Positions 39,603 through 54,600 of a stretch of 64,000 bases of DNA are shown here, in pieces. This stretch comes from Strigops habroptila (Eukaryota; Chordata; Aves; Psittaciformes; Psittacidae). The position numbers and the translations under genes are program-made. Position 1 is the stretch's first letter. Every line of letters begins with the position of its first letter. Under the pieces are notes generated by a model. It did not search any database. It saw nothing but the letters and a program-made list of their open reading frames with translations, and had not been told where the DNA came from. The DNA lies in NCBI RefSeq assembly GCF_004027225.2, contig NC_044302.2, forward strand, positions 74,249,239 to 74,313,238. The letters are read 5' to 3'.

Positions 39603-42600
39603 CAACTCCTCCTGTCCTGCATATTGTGGCACTGATCTATGTTACATTGGTTTGTTTCATAACAAATTATGATTTATTTTTTCTTTATTTTTTTCTTAAT
39701 AAATATACAGCACATCGTACAGTTGCTAGAATCTGTTTTACAGGGCCATTTTAGCAGAAAACAGTAGGAGCTTACTCCTAGGCCACGTGTAGTACACAGG
39801 TATCAGGTCACAGATTCTGAGTCCGTGATAGAATTTGGTCCCAGTTGTCCAACTACTTGCTGATTCTTTTTGCTCAAGACTCGTCAGTTTAGTGATGTTC
39901 CATTTTACATCCTGAGAAAATTACAGATTACTACACAAAGACATGCTCCATTATTCCAGAAGCACCTCATCTGGGTGGAAATTCAGGGGATAATGAGGCC
40001 TAGCATGTAAAGAATACTAGAATCATACAGAATAATTCAGTAATTCAGGAAGGCATGTTAGCAGGTCCTCAGTCCAACCTCCTGTCCAAACCAGGATCAG
40101 CTATAAGACAAGACCAAGCTCTTTGGGATATCAGGTCATATATCTCCATCCCCTGAGGATAAATTTGACACAATCTCTCTGGGCAGCTTGTTCTGTGCCT
40201 GCCTTTTCATGGTGAAAAAACATTTTTCTGGTATATATTGTCTGGACCTTGCTTAGTGCAGCTTACTACAGTTATCTCCCATCCGTCTGCCACAGCCTGG
40301 ATGGTGACAGTGACTCGCCTGTAGGTACCAGAGAGACTGCTGTTAGGTTCTGCAGACGCTTTCCAGTCTCCCAGGCTGTACAAATGCAGTTCCTTCACAT
40401 CTCCTCCTGGGGCCTGTGCTCTGGCCTCAACCGTCTTCATGATAGTATGCTTCCGTATGGGGGATCCCCATGGTGGAAGTGCTAGCCAGATATGTACTTG
40501 AAAGTGTTAAATAGAGGAAGATAACCTGCCTCAGCCATGCTTTTGTTCGAACAGTCTGGGGTGGTTTTGGCCTTCTCTGATCCCAAGGTACAGTTCTTGC
40601 TTGGCTTGCTGCCTACCAGGATGCCCAGGGCCTTCTCTGTAGACCTGCTCCTCAGGCAGTCTGTCACTAGCCTGTGTCATTGCCCAGGGCTCTTTGATTC
40701 TAAGAGTATTACTCAGTGTTTTGCCTTGCTGAATTTCATCAGTTTCTTGTTGGCCATTCCCTCCTGTCTGGCCACATCCCTCTGAAAGGTAGCTCTGCGC
40801 TTGGATATGTCAGCTGTTCCTCTCCGAATCTCATAGTCTCTGCAGTCTTGACAAGCATGTCTTCCATTCCCTCTTGGGTTCCTGGTGGAGATGTTAAACA
40901 GGACAGGTCCCACGCAGAATAGAACTTACTACTTGCTTCCAGGTAGGATATGACCTGTTAACTGCAAGCTTTAGAGCTTAATTATCAACCAGTTTTACCT
41001 AGTTGTCTTTCCGTTTAGACTGATAATGTCCCAGCTTGGTTACCAGAATATCTTCGAAGATAGTGTTGAAAAATTTGCTAGAGGTGATGTAAACGGCATG
41101 CAGTGCTTTACCCTTGTCCACAAATACAGTAATTTCTTTTTTTTGACAGAAGGCCAGATACAGCCTTCCTAGATTGATCAGGCATGATTTATGTTCATAA
41201 ATTCCCCTTTCGGTGCAGTATCTATTTGCGAATTGAACATGCATTAGGCATTTCTTAACTCAGTCTATCTTAAGATTATCTAAAGCCAGAAGCTTTCCTG
41301 TGCAGACTGGAGATAATTAAGGAAAACATTCTTTATCTGTTTATTCTTGACTTTTTTTTTTTTTTCATCCTGTTGATTTAAGATGTAAGAAACTGTATGG
41401 GAGAGTTTATAGAAGCCAGTGAAGAAGAAAAGGTCCCTAGGAGGGAGCAGCTTTCTCAACTGTCCCAATTCCATTTTTCTTCAACTGTTTTGGGTTTTTT
41501 TTAATTCCTGCATGTGTTCCATGACCTTAGAAACTAGCTGAAAGGTGAAGAGGGGAGTACAGAACGTTTTAGAAATGAGTGAGCCTTGGAACATAGTAAT
41601 GCCAGTTAGTTGATACTGCTGGGTAGAGGTAGTTTAGCCATCTTAAATTGCATCTGGATTTGTGAGATTTTTAAAGCTTTTTGTAGTTCTAGCTGATGAC
41701 GTACACATAAATGTAGTGTTTAGTAGCTGTCATTAGGTCAAATGTGTGGTGGATATTTGAAGGCTATGGTGCTTTCAAAGTTTGGGGTTTGAAGTACAGC
41801 ACTACAAATAAGAATTTTTTAATGAAATGTCTGCATATTAGTAGTTTACTGGAAAATGTAAATTTTGCAACTAAATTTATTGCACTTCATAGGAGCTGTG
41901 GCCTCCATGTTCTGGGTTGATTCTGAGCTGGGAAGTGATATCTATCTTGATGGTAAGAAGTGCAAATTTTCCAACATGCTGGCATTCTGTATTTAGATTT
42001 AGTGTAATGTATTCTTATAATTTAAGGCAAGGTTTCAGAAAATGTTTGAAATGTCAGAAAATGTTTGAAATGTCAGAAGATGATCTTTGTTCTCAAATAT
42101 CAGATTTGACCACAAAGATTCACTTACTGATTCTGGTGCTTATTTATCTACTTGGTGAGCAGTTTCAGTTTGCTAAATCAAACAAAAGTTGTGTAATGCT
42201 TTGCTAAGGGATCAGGTATGGAAACATCTTGTGATTGTAATGGGGGGGGAAAAACCCTCATTAGATGTTATAAAACAATATTTAGGAGTAATACTAAAGC
42301 TCTCTTTATTTTTCCAATGAAGTGTTTCCTAAATTGTTTCTTTTTTTCTGAACTCTCAGGTTATTGTCATCCGGTCTCCTGCCTTTTATTTTCTGCTTTC
42401 TTTGTCTGTTGTACTCTGTTAGCTCCGGTATTTGCTATGTTCCAATAAAAATCTGAGTTTACTGTAATATAAATCATCACTAAATGTAGTTAAAGAGCAT
42501 GTTGAATGGTGATTTTTTTAATGTAAGCAAAACCACCTTGCTTTTTGGCTTAAAAAAATACCCTGCTAACACTTTGATCAGTCTGTGAAATACCCATCTA

Positions 42601-45600
42601 GCCAAGCAAACACTCAGTTGAATAGAAAATTGCTTCCTAAGTTTCTGCAAGAGAATTGCAGATTCCCAGTCACTTTCAGTGAGAATAGCTGCATACCTCA
42701 GTCAGTCCCCTTAATCTGTTTCAATAACCTGTAGAATTTGCCAGTTTGCTGGCAAAGAAGGGTGAGAGGTATCTACCTTGTAAGAATTTCTCTCACCTGG
42801 TTTGGTAGACTTTTTTTTTACTGCAGATACGAGTTACAAATAAGAAAATAATGAGGTGACAAGTCTAATGCTCTGATACACTGGAAGCATTGGAAGTATT
42901 ATAACAAGTTGTAAATGTGATGATATTTTTATTTTTGTATTTGTACAGGAAATTTTTAAATTGTTAAATTCTCCAGACATTTGTTCCATTTAATATTCTG
43001 TTTTAGGTATTGTAGCTGTTGTTGATGCAAAGCATGGATTGCAGGTAAACTACTGGATTTTTCACATGGTTTAAAACTGTGACATTAGAACAGCTATTGC
43101 ATAGTGTTCATTCAGATGAATTACATTGTGTTACAATAGCTTTAATTCTTACAATGGGTGAGGTTGTATTTCAGTTGCTGTGGTATATTAGTGCTATATT
43201 TTGAATGGGAACAAGGAAGTACCGATACTCATAGGAATTCAGATTCTTACCAACACAGCAGCATCTACTAGGAGTTGTCAGGATACTAGATGGCATTTGG
43301 ATTACTGTAAAAACAGTGGAGAAATGTGTCTTACAGAGTGTCATTGAAATGGCACTTGTTACTTGAAAGGAGACTTCTGAAGAACAGAACTCTGATACCA
43401 GTGTGTTAGGGCTCAAACTTGGAAAGCCAGTGTAATGGCAAGTGGTGTGTGTGGTGAGGAGAGATGGGAGATGGTACCAGGTGTCTAGGTACCATTTCAG
43501 ATTAAAAGGTTAGGTATTCAAAGGCAGGTATTAGGCTAATCTATATGAAGGGTAATGTAAAAACACACCTATAGAACAGATTGTTGGGATGACACTGGAA
43601 ATAGTGACTAAATCAAACATTTAAACTTTTTTTTTTTAATAGGTAGTAATATAATTATTTGCGACTGAAATTAACTTAGGAAGTGACTACTTCAATTAGG
43701 TATTGATTTTTGCAGGATTCAAAACAAAAGTGACCATAAGAAAGGGTAAAATTTCTCCAGGGTAAAAAATCCCATCATACCATGGAATTGTTTTTAATAT
43801 CTCTGTAATGTCTGCACAAAGCTGGGAAAACTGAAGAATAATGGTTAAAAAATATGGAAGTGATCCCTCCTTTATAAGAATTTATTTTTCTGTGGACTAT
43901 TTGGGTTTCTTGTTTCAGTTGAGGTGATCTAATAGCTGATTTACTGAAAGATGGCAGTCCTGTTCTCTCATCATTTTGTGTTGAATCAGGACAGATCTAA
44001 TGTAACCTCATAGCAAGCCAGTTTGGCAAGTTAAGCCACTGTGTTTTGCATGGACTTCTGTTGAGGAGTTGGTAGAAAAATGAGGGGGAGGGACTGAGAG
44101 CTGGTTTGTGCTTTTAAGCAGGAGCCAACTTTTAAATCAGCTGAACTATCACAAGAAACCACAGCATGTCTTAAGTCAGCCCCGTTTTTAGCTGAGTGCC
44201 CTCATACTACTTCAGATGTGTTTTTTTACTTGCAAAGATGTTGTTCTGTTTACCTTTCTCTTCATGCAATGCTGATTTACTGGTTTGAAGCAAATAAAAT
44301 CGTGTTCCACACAGCAGCACTAAATTATTAATGTTAAAAAATTGATGTTTAAACTTTCAAGTACCATGTCAGAAACAGCACAATGTTTTGGAACATTCAG
44401 CATTTCTATCCATTGTTATTTTTGACAGCTCAATGAAAACACTTATGTTGTTTAATCAGTACAATACTGACATCTGTTCATAATAATAGAAACTTCAGAC
44501 TTTCTCTGCTAAGTAAACAACTTCTGCTTTGTATAAACAACTTGATAACCTGTGCAATTCCTCTGGTTGCCAAGCTCGACCTCAACAGCTGTTTGTGATT
44601 CAAAGATTTTTGAAGCCACACAGGTAATGACGTTGAGATAATATTGAGATAATAGGCAGCAATTTAAGGGTGTCATGCTTCAAAGAACCAACCCATCACA
44701 AGAGAAGCTGACAAGTAGTACCCTGTGACCAGTCAGCCGATTGAAACTGAAGTGATAATTGATATCATGGGTTATCACTCCAGTGAATTTGTCACCCAAC
44801 AATCTGAAATACTCAGTTTTATATTTTTTTTTTTTTTTTTAATCAAGGGCAAACAGTTGAAGTGACAGTTCTCTGCTTTCCGGACTTGAAACCTGGACTA
44901 CTGACATTGTTCTTTTCAGAGCAGCAAATCTGACAACATTTAATTCAATAGAATCAATACACAGAGGATTACAAATGAAAAGTCAAAGGAGAGGTTTCTT
45001 CCAAGACATCCTGTTGTTATGCTCTGCTTAGGTTGTGCACAATCAGGAAATAGTTCAGGGTTTTTGGTGTGGGTTGTTTTTTTTTTTTTTTTTAAGGTGA
45101 CAGACTGACACTATGCAATAATCAATTTTTTTTTCCCAGTCAAATAGTGTTAGATGCCTGATAATTCCACTTGAAGAAAAATTACTTTTGTCATTTCTTT
45201 TTAAATTTATATATCTGCCATGACAGTTAATTTCACTTTCATTTGGTGTTCCTCTGTCTTTAAAACAAAATTTTAAAACAACATTCGTGGTATGTTTAGA
45301 GCTCATGAAGGAATGCGCCGGACTCTGATCTTCCCAGATATGTAAGGTGTAAGTGGTGAGCTCTTACTAATATTACAGCATCAATTTAAAGTTTTACTGC
45401 CTCCAGGTGCTTGAGATACTTCTCTCCTGGAGATTGCTGCCTCCATGGCAGAATAGGCAGGAAATAACTCATAGAATCAACTAGGTTGGAAACGACCTTT
45501 AAGATCATCAAGTCCAACCATTACCCCAGGGCTGCCAAGACCACCACTAAACCATGCCACTGAACATTTCCAGGGACGGTGATTCCACCACTTCCCTGGG

Positions 45601-48600
45601 CAGCCTGTTCCTGGGTACCTGATCACCCTCTCTGTGAAGAAATTGTTCCTAATCTCCAGTCTAAACCTCCCCTGGTGCAGCTTGAGGCCATTACCTCTTG
45701 TCCTATCACTTGTTACGTGGGAGAAGAGACTGACCCCCACCTTGTTCCATCCTCCGTTCAGGTAGTTGTACAGAGCAATAAGGTCCTCCCTGAGCCTTGT
45801 CTTCTCCAGACTAAACAACTCCATTTCCCTCAGCTGTTCCTCATCAGACTTGTGCTCCAGACCTTCTGCTGCCCTTCTGAACAGAGCATTCCAGGTGTGG
45901 TGTCACCAGTGTGGGTAGAGGGGGATGATCACTGCCCTGGCCCTGCTGGCCACACTATTTCTGATACAGGGCAGGATGCTGTTGCCCTTCTTGGCTGCCT
46001 GGACACAAGCTGGCTCATGTTCAGCTCCATCAGTCAACACCCCCAGGTCAGTTTCCACCGAGCAGCTTTCCAGCCACTCTTCCCCAAGCCTGGAGCATTG
46101 CATGGGGTTGTTGTGGCCCAAATGCAGGACCCGGCACTTTTCCTTGTTGAACCTCATACCATTTGCCACAGCCCATGGATCCAGCCTGTCGAGATCCCTT
46201 TGCAGAGCCTTCCTATCCTCCAGCAGATCAACACTTCCACCCAACTTGGTGTCGTCTGCAAATTTACTGGGGGTGCGCTCGATCCCCTTGTCCATATCAT
46301 TGATAAAGATATTAAACAACACTGGCCCTGACACTGAGCCCTGAGGGACAGGCACCACTAGTGACTGGTCGCCAGCTAGATGTGATACCGTTTACCGCCA
46401 CTCTTTGGGCTCAGTCATCCAGAAGCTTCATCCTGGCTTTGTGGTCTATTACAGACTTCTACCGGGATATCAGCTTGTTTGGCCTTCCTGCTGATCTTCA
46501 CCCACAAGCATTCAGCCTTCTCACTCACAACATTGAGTTCAAGGCAATCAATGCACTCCCTGACATACAACGCAACCCCACCACCTCTTTTTCCTTGCCT
46601 GTGCCTCCTGAAGAGCCTGTATCCATCCGCTGCAGCACTCCAGTCATGTGTATTATTCCACTGCTTCTCTGTGATGGCGATTATGTCATGATTTCCCTGC
46701 TGCACAATGGCTTCCAGCTCCCCCTGTTTGATGCCCCCATGCTGCGGACATTGGCATAAATGCATTTTAAGTTGCCCTGTGGATCTGGACTCCAGCAGTG
46801 GCATGCTACCCTGTGGCTCATAGCTAGTGAGCCTGGTGTTATCTCCTTCAGCCTTCAAACCTAGTTGAAAGCCCTCTCTATAAGCCCTGCTAGCTCCTGG
46901 GCTAGAATCGTTTTCCTCCTTTGGGACAGGTGTACCCCATCTGCCACCAGTGTTAACTTGTAGATGAACCTTTGCTGCTTTGGTGTAGTGTGCTGCTCTC
47001 CCTAAATTAAGTAAGCTTTATGTTGCTGAACTTCATGCTGCTGCTTGAGATGCAGGTATTTTTTTCCCCCCTTTCACTAGTTCTTCTGTGAGAACATTAG
47101 CTTGGGCAGACTGGTGGAGCAGCAGATGACACTTAACTCCTGCAGCATGACTAGAAGCTTCTGCTTTTGTCAGTGCCGATTGACTGTTTTGCCCAGTTGC
47201 AGCTTGAATAGACTGCAAACACTGATGTTGGCCAGACATGCCAAGGCATAGTGGTTTATTTGTACAACCCCGGTAAATATCTCGGATTTTTGCTGTGAAG
47301 GTGCAGTTTGTCAAATCTTTCAGGGAAAAAGAGTATGCAGTTATGCATATAAAATCCTGCACTGCAAGCCTAACCCATCTTTAACACTTAGTTGACATCA
47401 CACTCATTAGTGAAGTTACTGTACTTTCATTTTTTCAGGTATGTTTTTCCATGGTTACTGTATGTCATGGTGACTTTTTTTTCACTTCATCGTAAATCTG
47501 AAACATTAAAATGAATATAATACAGTTTTCCAACTCTTTTGCGTTGTAATAAAAGTTCAGTAGAAGAGTTTTCATAGAAGAGATTCTAAGCTTTCGTAAT
47601 GGTGAATGGTAAATGTACTTTTCTGCCATCATTTTACAGAAAAATTCTAGATGCCACCTAAGCTGAATTGGGCTTCCTTTAATTGCAAATGAATTTAAAT
47701 GTAATTTGAATATGATTAAGCCAATTATTTTAATTTTTGTCTAGCACTTGACAGAGGAAAAACCAGAAGGCCTTGTCAATGAAGCATCTCGGTATGGATG
47801 TATAAATTAATTTTACATATCACTGCTAGGAACTGCACTGTATAGAAGTCCGTTATAAATGGCTTCTTTTGTAAGATGTTTTTCTCCACCTTTGCTTTAA
47901 ACCAAGGTAGATTGGTGTAATGAGGTAGAAAATAGAAAAGAGACTTCATGCTCCATTTGGTCTTTTTTCCAAGATCTGGCTCTTCTAATATATGCTTTAA
48001 GAGGGATGGGATTTTATGTAAGTGAAGGGCAACCATCTGTGTTGGGGGAAGAAAGAATTACGTGCTAGAATCTATCAGGTGCTCGAAGTAGAACTGGAGC
48101 TGGAGGAATATTTTTTTCCTAGATATGGAGCCACAATGATTAAGGATAATTGTAACAATAGAAGTCTTCATAAAGCAAAGAGACTTTGAGAATGACTTTA
48201 CAAAGACTACATGGAAGTGAAATAGGGGCTTGTGAAGTTCATAAATCAGCAAGAACTTTGGATTAGATCACATTTAAAAAAACGAAAACCCCCAAAACTA
48301 GCAAGCCTTTGTAGGTTAGTAGATTTCTAGCATAGAAGAGCACTTCAAGGAGAAGCCAGTAGTACTTTAGTCATACTCCATGATGTGCTAGTTTGATTAA
48401 TACTTGCCTTTCTGTGCTAACAATACTCATACTACCTTATTTTATGTTTTTGGTGCTATGGGAGAGATGGTGTTTCTGCCCTACAGGAAAAGTATTCATT
48501 TGTTCATGTTGCCTTTTTTTTTTTTTTTTTTTTTTTCCCTTTTTTCCCTTAATGCATAGGCAGGTTGCATTAGCTGATCTTATAATCATCAATAAAACAG

Positions 48601-51600
48601 ATTTGGTTTCAGAAGAAGAGCTGAATAAAGTCAGAACACGTGTCAGGTATGAAAACTTTTGGCATAACTGTAACACTTTACTGGCTCAAAGGTTATTTTT
48701 ATTTAAACATAATTATTTCCTTATTGCTGTTAATACAGAATTAGATCTCACGATTGATACATATCGTTATCTCAGAAGAGACAAGAATCTGTCCCTTTCT
48801 AAAGGCATTTCAATACTTTTATGTGTGTATGTAGTCTTAACAGATTGTCTATCTAACCCGGCTAGCTGACTAGCTAAGTTTTGGTGTTACTTACTAAGGA
48901 CAGGGGTTTGTATTAAGTGTCCATGCTTTAACATTTCTGGGCAACTGTTCCCATTTTTCAGTATTAGCATCAGGTCAGAAAAAAAATCTTCTAGCAGATA
49001 GAGTTCACTAGCAAATATAAAGGTGTATGAAGGAAGTCCCAAGTAATTGTCATGGGTACAGAAAAACCAATGGTCTGAATCAAATTAGGGATCAAACACA
49101 TGCCCCATGTTTTTCTGTCAATACCATGATAACCAAAATAGAACATTAACACTCTAAAATACATTACAACTTAATTAATAGTTTGAATTCCAAAACTAAA
49201 ATGCCTAGACCCAACAGAGTGTATCATGAGAAGTGTTGGAGAGGAAAACGCTATTCACTCCAGTAGTATTTTGTCAGAACTTGTAAAGTTCCCCAGCCCT
49301 TACTTAGGAAATTAAAAAATCTCAAAACTGAAGTCATTTGGGATGTTTGTTGGTTTGTTCAACAAGTTGATAACAGGAATTATCGTTGTGGTGCTATTTC
49401 TCACGCTGCTTTCCATGGTTAATTTTTTCAAACAATGTATTATGGTTGCATTTTCATTTAAAGATTTTTCTATTTTATTTTAGGTCAATAAATGGACTTG
49501 GTAAAATTCTAGAGACACAAAGATCAAGGTATTAAATGGCCACTATTACTAGGTACTAAATCCTGCTTCTTTTGTGACAGATTTAAGTATGTGATTAGAT
49601 CAATTTTCTCAAAGGAAAACTATTAAATTACAAATGTTTAATATTTATTTTACAATAAGCATCTAGATAAAAGATCATTTTTTAAGAAGTAAAGATGTGG
49701 GGCTTTTTGTATTTTTCTTTGCTACTGTTCATATTGTATGCTGCAGTTTATAACTATTTAAAGAAAAATCACTACTAAGATGTAGTTGACAGAGCTTATC
49801 ACTAGTGGGTTTTATTTGACTTTGCAATGTAACTGTAAATATTTCTATATTTCTTAGTTACATGAGAAGTGGATTTTACAAAAGCTTGGGCATTATTTTT
49901 TTTCCCCTCAAACCTGCATTTTGTTCTAAGTTTTTTATGAATACGGCTTTTAATTATTAAAATTATATTCTAGTCATATTGCCATTTATAGAGTAATAGC
50001 ATTTGGAAAGTTCCTGAAAAATGCTAATACAGGTGAAGTTTAATTAGCTTCAGTATATTTCTAAAATGTAGTCGATTTTTAAGGGAGTGTTAAAGGTAGA
50101 AATTCGAGGTTTCTTGCAACTTGTTAATGAGATCTTGCAACTAAAGAGCAGCTTGCAAGGCTAAGTTGTCTCTGAGCTGATCGCTGATCACGTGCGCTAC
50201 AGAGTTTTCTTTCTGTTGTGTCAAATGGAAGGTTTTTCTCACTTATGATGACTCCTGCAAATAAATTGTTACTACAAAATTACCTTGAAAGCAGGGCACA
50301 GAAGTTTGTAAGAAGGAAAAGTATTTGTTTTGCTATTTTTCATTGAAACTCTGAATCATATTTTTTATTTATTTATAAAAAATTAAATAGGTATTCCCAA
50401 GGACATTAGGAGAGCAGTGTATCTTTCAGACTGCTAGGGCTGATTTGAATACTATTACATGAAATATTTGACTATATTAGCATAAACTTTCCTATAATAC
50501 AAGTTCCTGGTTTAAGCTATTTTGAAAGGAAAATAGTAGACATAATCTTAATAAAATATACTTGGCTTTTTAAATATAGCTGGAAAGGGTAGAGAAAAAT
50601 ATTTGCTGCTGTTGCCTGATTAGACAGGACCAGCAAGTAACTGTAGAATATGTATTTTGTTTGGTAACCCAGGGTTTTGAAGACAGATGTTTATCTGCTT
50701 TCAATCTAAAGATCAGCTCAGTTTACATTACCAAAAATATTAATCTTGTTATTGTATCTGTTGGCTTTAACTTACTTGAAATTCTGATCACTGGAATGTT
50801 TATGCTTTGTTGTTGAAAAGATGCACTATGAAAATCATTCTCTTTAGTGACTATCCTGTTAGTTTATAAGGATTATTCTCATACTGTTTTCATTACTTTC
50901 TTCAAGGAGCCAGGTGAAATGTTTGAGTAGGTTTGACAACTTCACACTGCTTTCTTGTTAACTTGAAAACTCTGTTGAAGAATGAACAATATTATAAATT
51001 CTGTTGCTGAGAAGCGTTTCACATTCATTTATTGTTCTTCTAGAGATCCTCAGTAAATAATTTCTCATAGGTCAGCATGTGTCTCTGTTACATAGAAAGT
51101 AATTTTCTTCAATATATTCACTGTTATTTGGGACTTGTGTTCAAAACAGCAAGTGTGGATAAACTTGTGAGCAGTAGTTGAAATCAAGCTTTTAATGTTC
51201 ACCAGTTTTTTTCATGTTAAGAGTTTTAATGTGTAAATAGTCACTTTAGATTATGCTGCAAAATTTAGACTTTTGATAATTTGCCCTATTACGTAAATTC
51301 AGTATTACTAAGTTAGTATTTAATAAAGTTGTTTTATTAGAATAATGTTACTGGCATTTTTCTGTGTCTCTAAAGAGAGGTGAGAATGCTCTGAGCACTC
51401 CAGGTTAAATTTAACCAGGATTTTGTTCTTATGGTAAATCTTGGATATTTACTCATAGCTAATTTTACAATATCAAAATTTGTCTATCTTTTATTTTTTA
51501 GACTACTATTATTTACAATTTTTGTGACATCTAGACAGTGTGAAGTTTTTGCATCTAATGCGTCTACTTGGAGTGCAGCCTGAATGATTGAAAGACAAAA

Positions 51601-54600
51601 CAACAAATACTGCAGTGGGATGGAGTTGCAGAGATACAATTGTAGCATTTAGAGTTGAAATGCTTAATAGTAGCACTTTCTTTATAGCATATTTCAGTTT
51701 TGTTTGCTAATAGCATGTCAGTATAAGCTGCATGTATTCCAGGGGTTTGTGTGTTGAGAGGGTCTGTATTAAAGATGCAGAATAATTGCTGGGAATAACT
51801 TCAGGGTTCCTTTTCCTATTCAGGGAAAATCAGTTATTCAGGCATCCATTATGAGGGATTTTATCATCTTTCTTGGAAATACCTTGGGTTTTACTATATT
51901 TTTAGGAATAATGTTTCTATGCTTATATATTACTGTGTAAATAAGCGCTGCCATTTCCTTGTAGGAGACAATACCATCCACCAACATTCAAAAATAAGGC
52001 TAAGGATTGATGGCATTGGTATGATAAACAGGAAAACTAATATAAGCTTCAGTAAATAATTTTAGAAATAATTAAGTATACACAGTATTTAAATATAGCA
52101 AAAGTACAAATCTTGCTTTCTTTCCTCTATTTAGAGTTGATCTCTGCAATGTCTTGGACCTGCATGCTTTTGACAGTTTATCTGGAATAAGGTATGGTGA
52201 TAATTTCACTGTCCTTTGTTAGAAATAATGTCTGTTGTATAAATACATGCGTGAAATAGACACTCAAATCCTGGCTCAAATTTCCATCTGGGTTTCTTAG
52301 AAATTCTAGCTTAGCCACTTGTTTAAAATTCTCACTTTATAAGTGGTAATCTGAGACTGAGTTTTTTTCCCACTTGAAATGTGTGCAAAAAGATTGTTTG
52401 ACCTTGTAAAGTTAGATGAGCCAGAGTGTGCGTGCATGGTTGGCTTTTTTCTCAGTTAAAGTTTTGCTTTGATACTAGTATTAGAGTAGGTTTGTACACT
52501 CTCCACTGTTTCTCTTAAAGTACTTAAAACTATTTTTTTCACTTCACATCATGGTGGACTTGAGGCCTCCTTAGTTTTCACAGAAAACAATGAGGGACTG
52601 AGGTACAACAGCAGACAAAGCCACTACATATTCTGGTTACTGCGTTCTACGTTCTTGTTTCTTTTTTAATGCCACATGTGTGTTTCAGCATGCTAGAGGG
52701 TTGAAAAGTAAAATTGGAGGCAAGGGCAGAAGGGCTTTCTGTTTACTTTGTGTGCTGAAGTTGTTCAGCAAAGAGAGCAAGGAGTGCTGGAGCAATCAAT
52801 AAAGGAGAGGAGGGAATATGCAACTGGAGGCATTATCAGCTTCGTTTTTCTTCCTGGATGCACATTGTTCACTTCAGGTGAAGGAATGTAGGCACTTCCT
52901 TATTCACAGAAGGAAGAAATTGCAGAAGATGCAAGCTAGTAATCTCTAGTAGGTGGAATACGCTCATGAGATTTCCCAGTGAACTGGTGCAGTACTATCT
53001 CACTCTCTGCTGCCCTTTCTTTTTGCTGGCACTGGCTTTTGAATGATTTGTGAAAAGTATTGTTTGAAGAAAGTTAAGGGAGGAGGAAAGCAAATATATT
53101 CTCTATGGACAATAGATAACTGTTAGGTCATAAACCAGATCATAAATGTCCTGAGTTCTTGCGATAGATCAGCTAGCTAAACTGACTCATCCTGGAGCCA
53201 CACAACAGAGAGAAAGCATTAAGAAGATGTGAACCAGAAAAGGATTGTTCTTGATAATGGCAATTCACAGTTAGATGTGATTAGCTCTAATACTAGGTGA
53301 CATTCTGCAAGGTTTACTAGGAAGTGCTATGCTCTACAAATCTCAGACCTTAAAGAGCTAACCAAAAAAGCCCACAACCTTTCTTGCTTTCCTCAGTCTA
53401 TTCTCACTTACCTCACTCATAGTTCCTTCAGAGGTTCTCAATATTTGGTGTTAAAACAATGCAGCATTTAAAGACAGATTCTAAGACCACCAAGAAGGTT
53501 GTGGACTGTTTAAGTCAAGTTCTATTTCTTTTGTTTTTATTGGACCTCTGTACAGTGAAATTGCTCACCCTGCTACTAGTTCATATACAGAAAACCCTCC
53601 CTAAAATGTTAAAGGTGGCTTCTGCCCTATCATATGCAGCAGAAAAATTCTTTGCATCCAGCACCATTTGAGCACAAATAACACACCAGTACACTAATAA
53701 AATTGTCCTTTTAACTGCATATTACAGTAAGGATTTCTGTCAGCATAGCGGACATCTTATTGGTGTGACTGTACTGGTAGAACAATTGAGGCTTATTCTG
53801 AGTATGTAGTCTATCTTTGCTATTTTAGGTGTTTTTTCAATACTTCAGCATGTTTAAATTTTGAAATAATGACATTTTGTCTATCCCACTCAAACATGAC
53901 ATTTAACTTATTTTCAGTTTGCAGAAAAAGCTGGAGCATCTGAAGACAGCACATGCACATCTAGACAAGGTAATTACCAAAAATACTGCTTCATCTTTTT
54001 GTAGCAACAAGGTTGTTCCGGTAGTGGCAAGCATTGCATGCAAATAATATTACCTTTTCAGAAGGTTTCAGTTAGGGAGTAATATGTTTTAAGATCTTTG
54101 GAAGATTACATAGAATGCAGATAGGAACATGCTTTGTTGTAGATAGATCCTGAATGGATGTATTAAATCTTACTTTCAGAAATAGCTTATAGGTTTCCAG
54201 TGCTCCTGACACTCACATCATTCATTGATTCACTTGGAGTGTGTTACTGAAACAGTAGCACTACTCTTTTTAATATTTGTAGAATCAAGTCCTAAATTTG
54301 TAGCCAGTCTTTATCCTGTAGGTTCTGTATCCAGGCGTCATCTGTGTATGTGGGTATCAGGGAGATGTTATTCATGACTTTGCATTCTTTAAAGCTGCAC
54401 TAAAACTTCACTGAATAGATAAGCATGTGTAGATTTCTGCTTTATGAGTGCTTCCCATTGTTTTCATAAGAAGCGGTAACAGTTTAACTTGTAACAGTGA
54501 AATAGTTTCTACCCTATAATATAGATATCAATCCTGTAGACACATGTGTGCTAGAAAGGGAAGAAACAGTTTGGTTGATGTTATTTTTAGTATGTGGAAT

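Larger units (their letters stand above)
47792..49483 (+). other. ZNG1 introns 7 and 8
   Basis: Introns of 768 and 837 bases flank exon 8. No repeats or RNA genes were recognised apart from the T23 run before exon 8. Confidence 0.8.

Noticed and set aside
45579..46331. 250-codon plus-strand ORF
   Set aside because: It is the antisense strand of the CR1 copy at 45473-46985; the minus strand carries the recognisable RT sequence.
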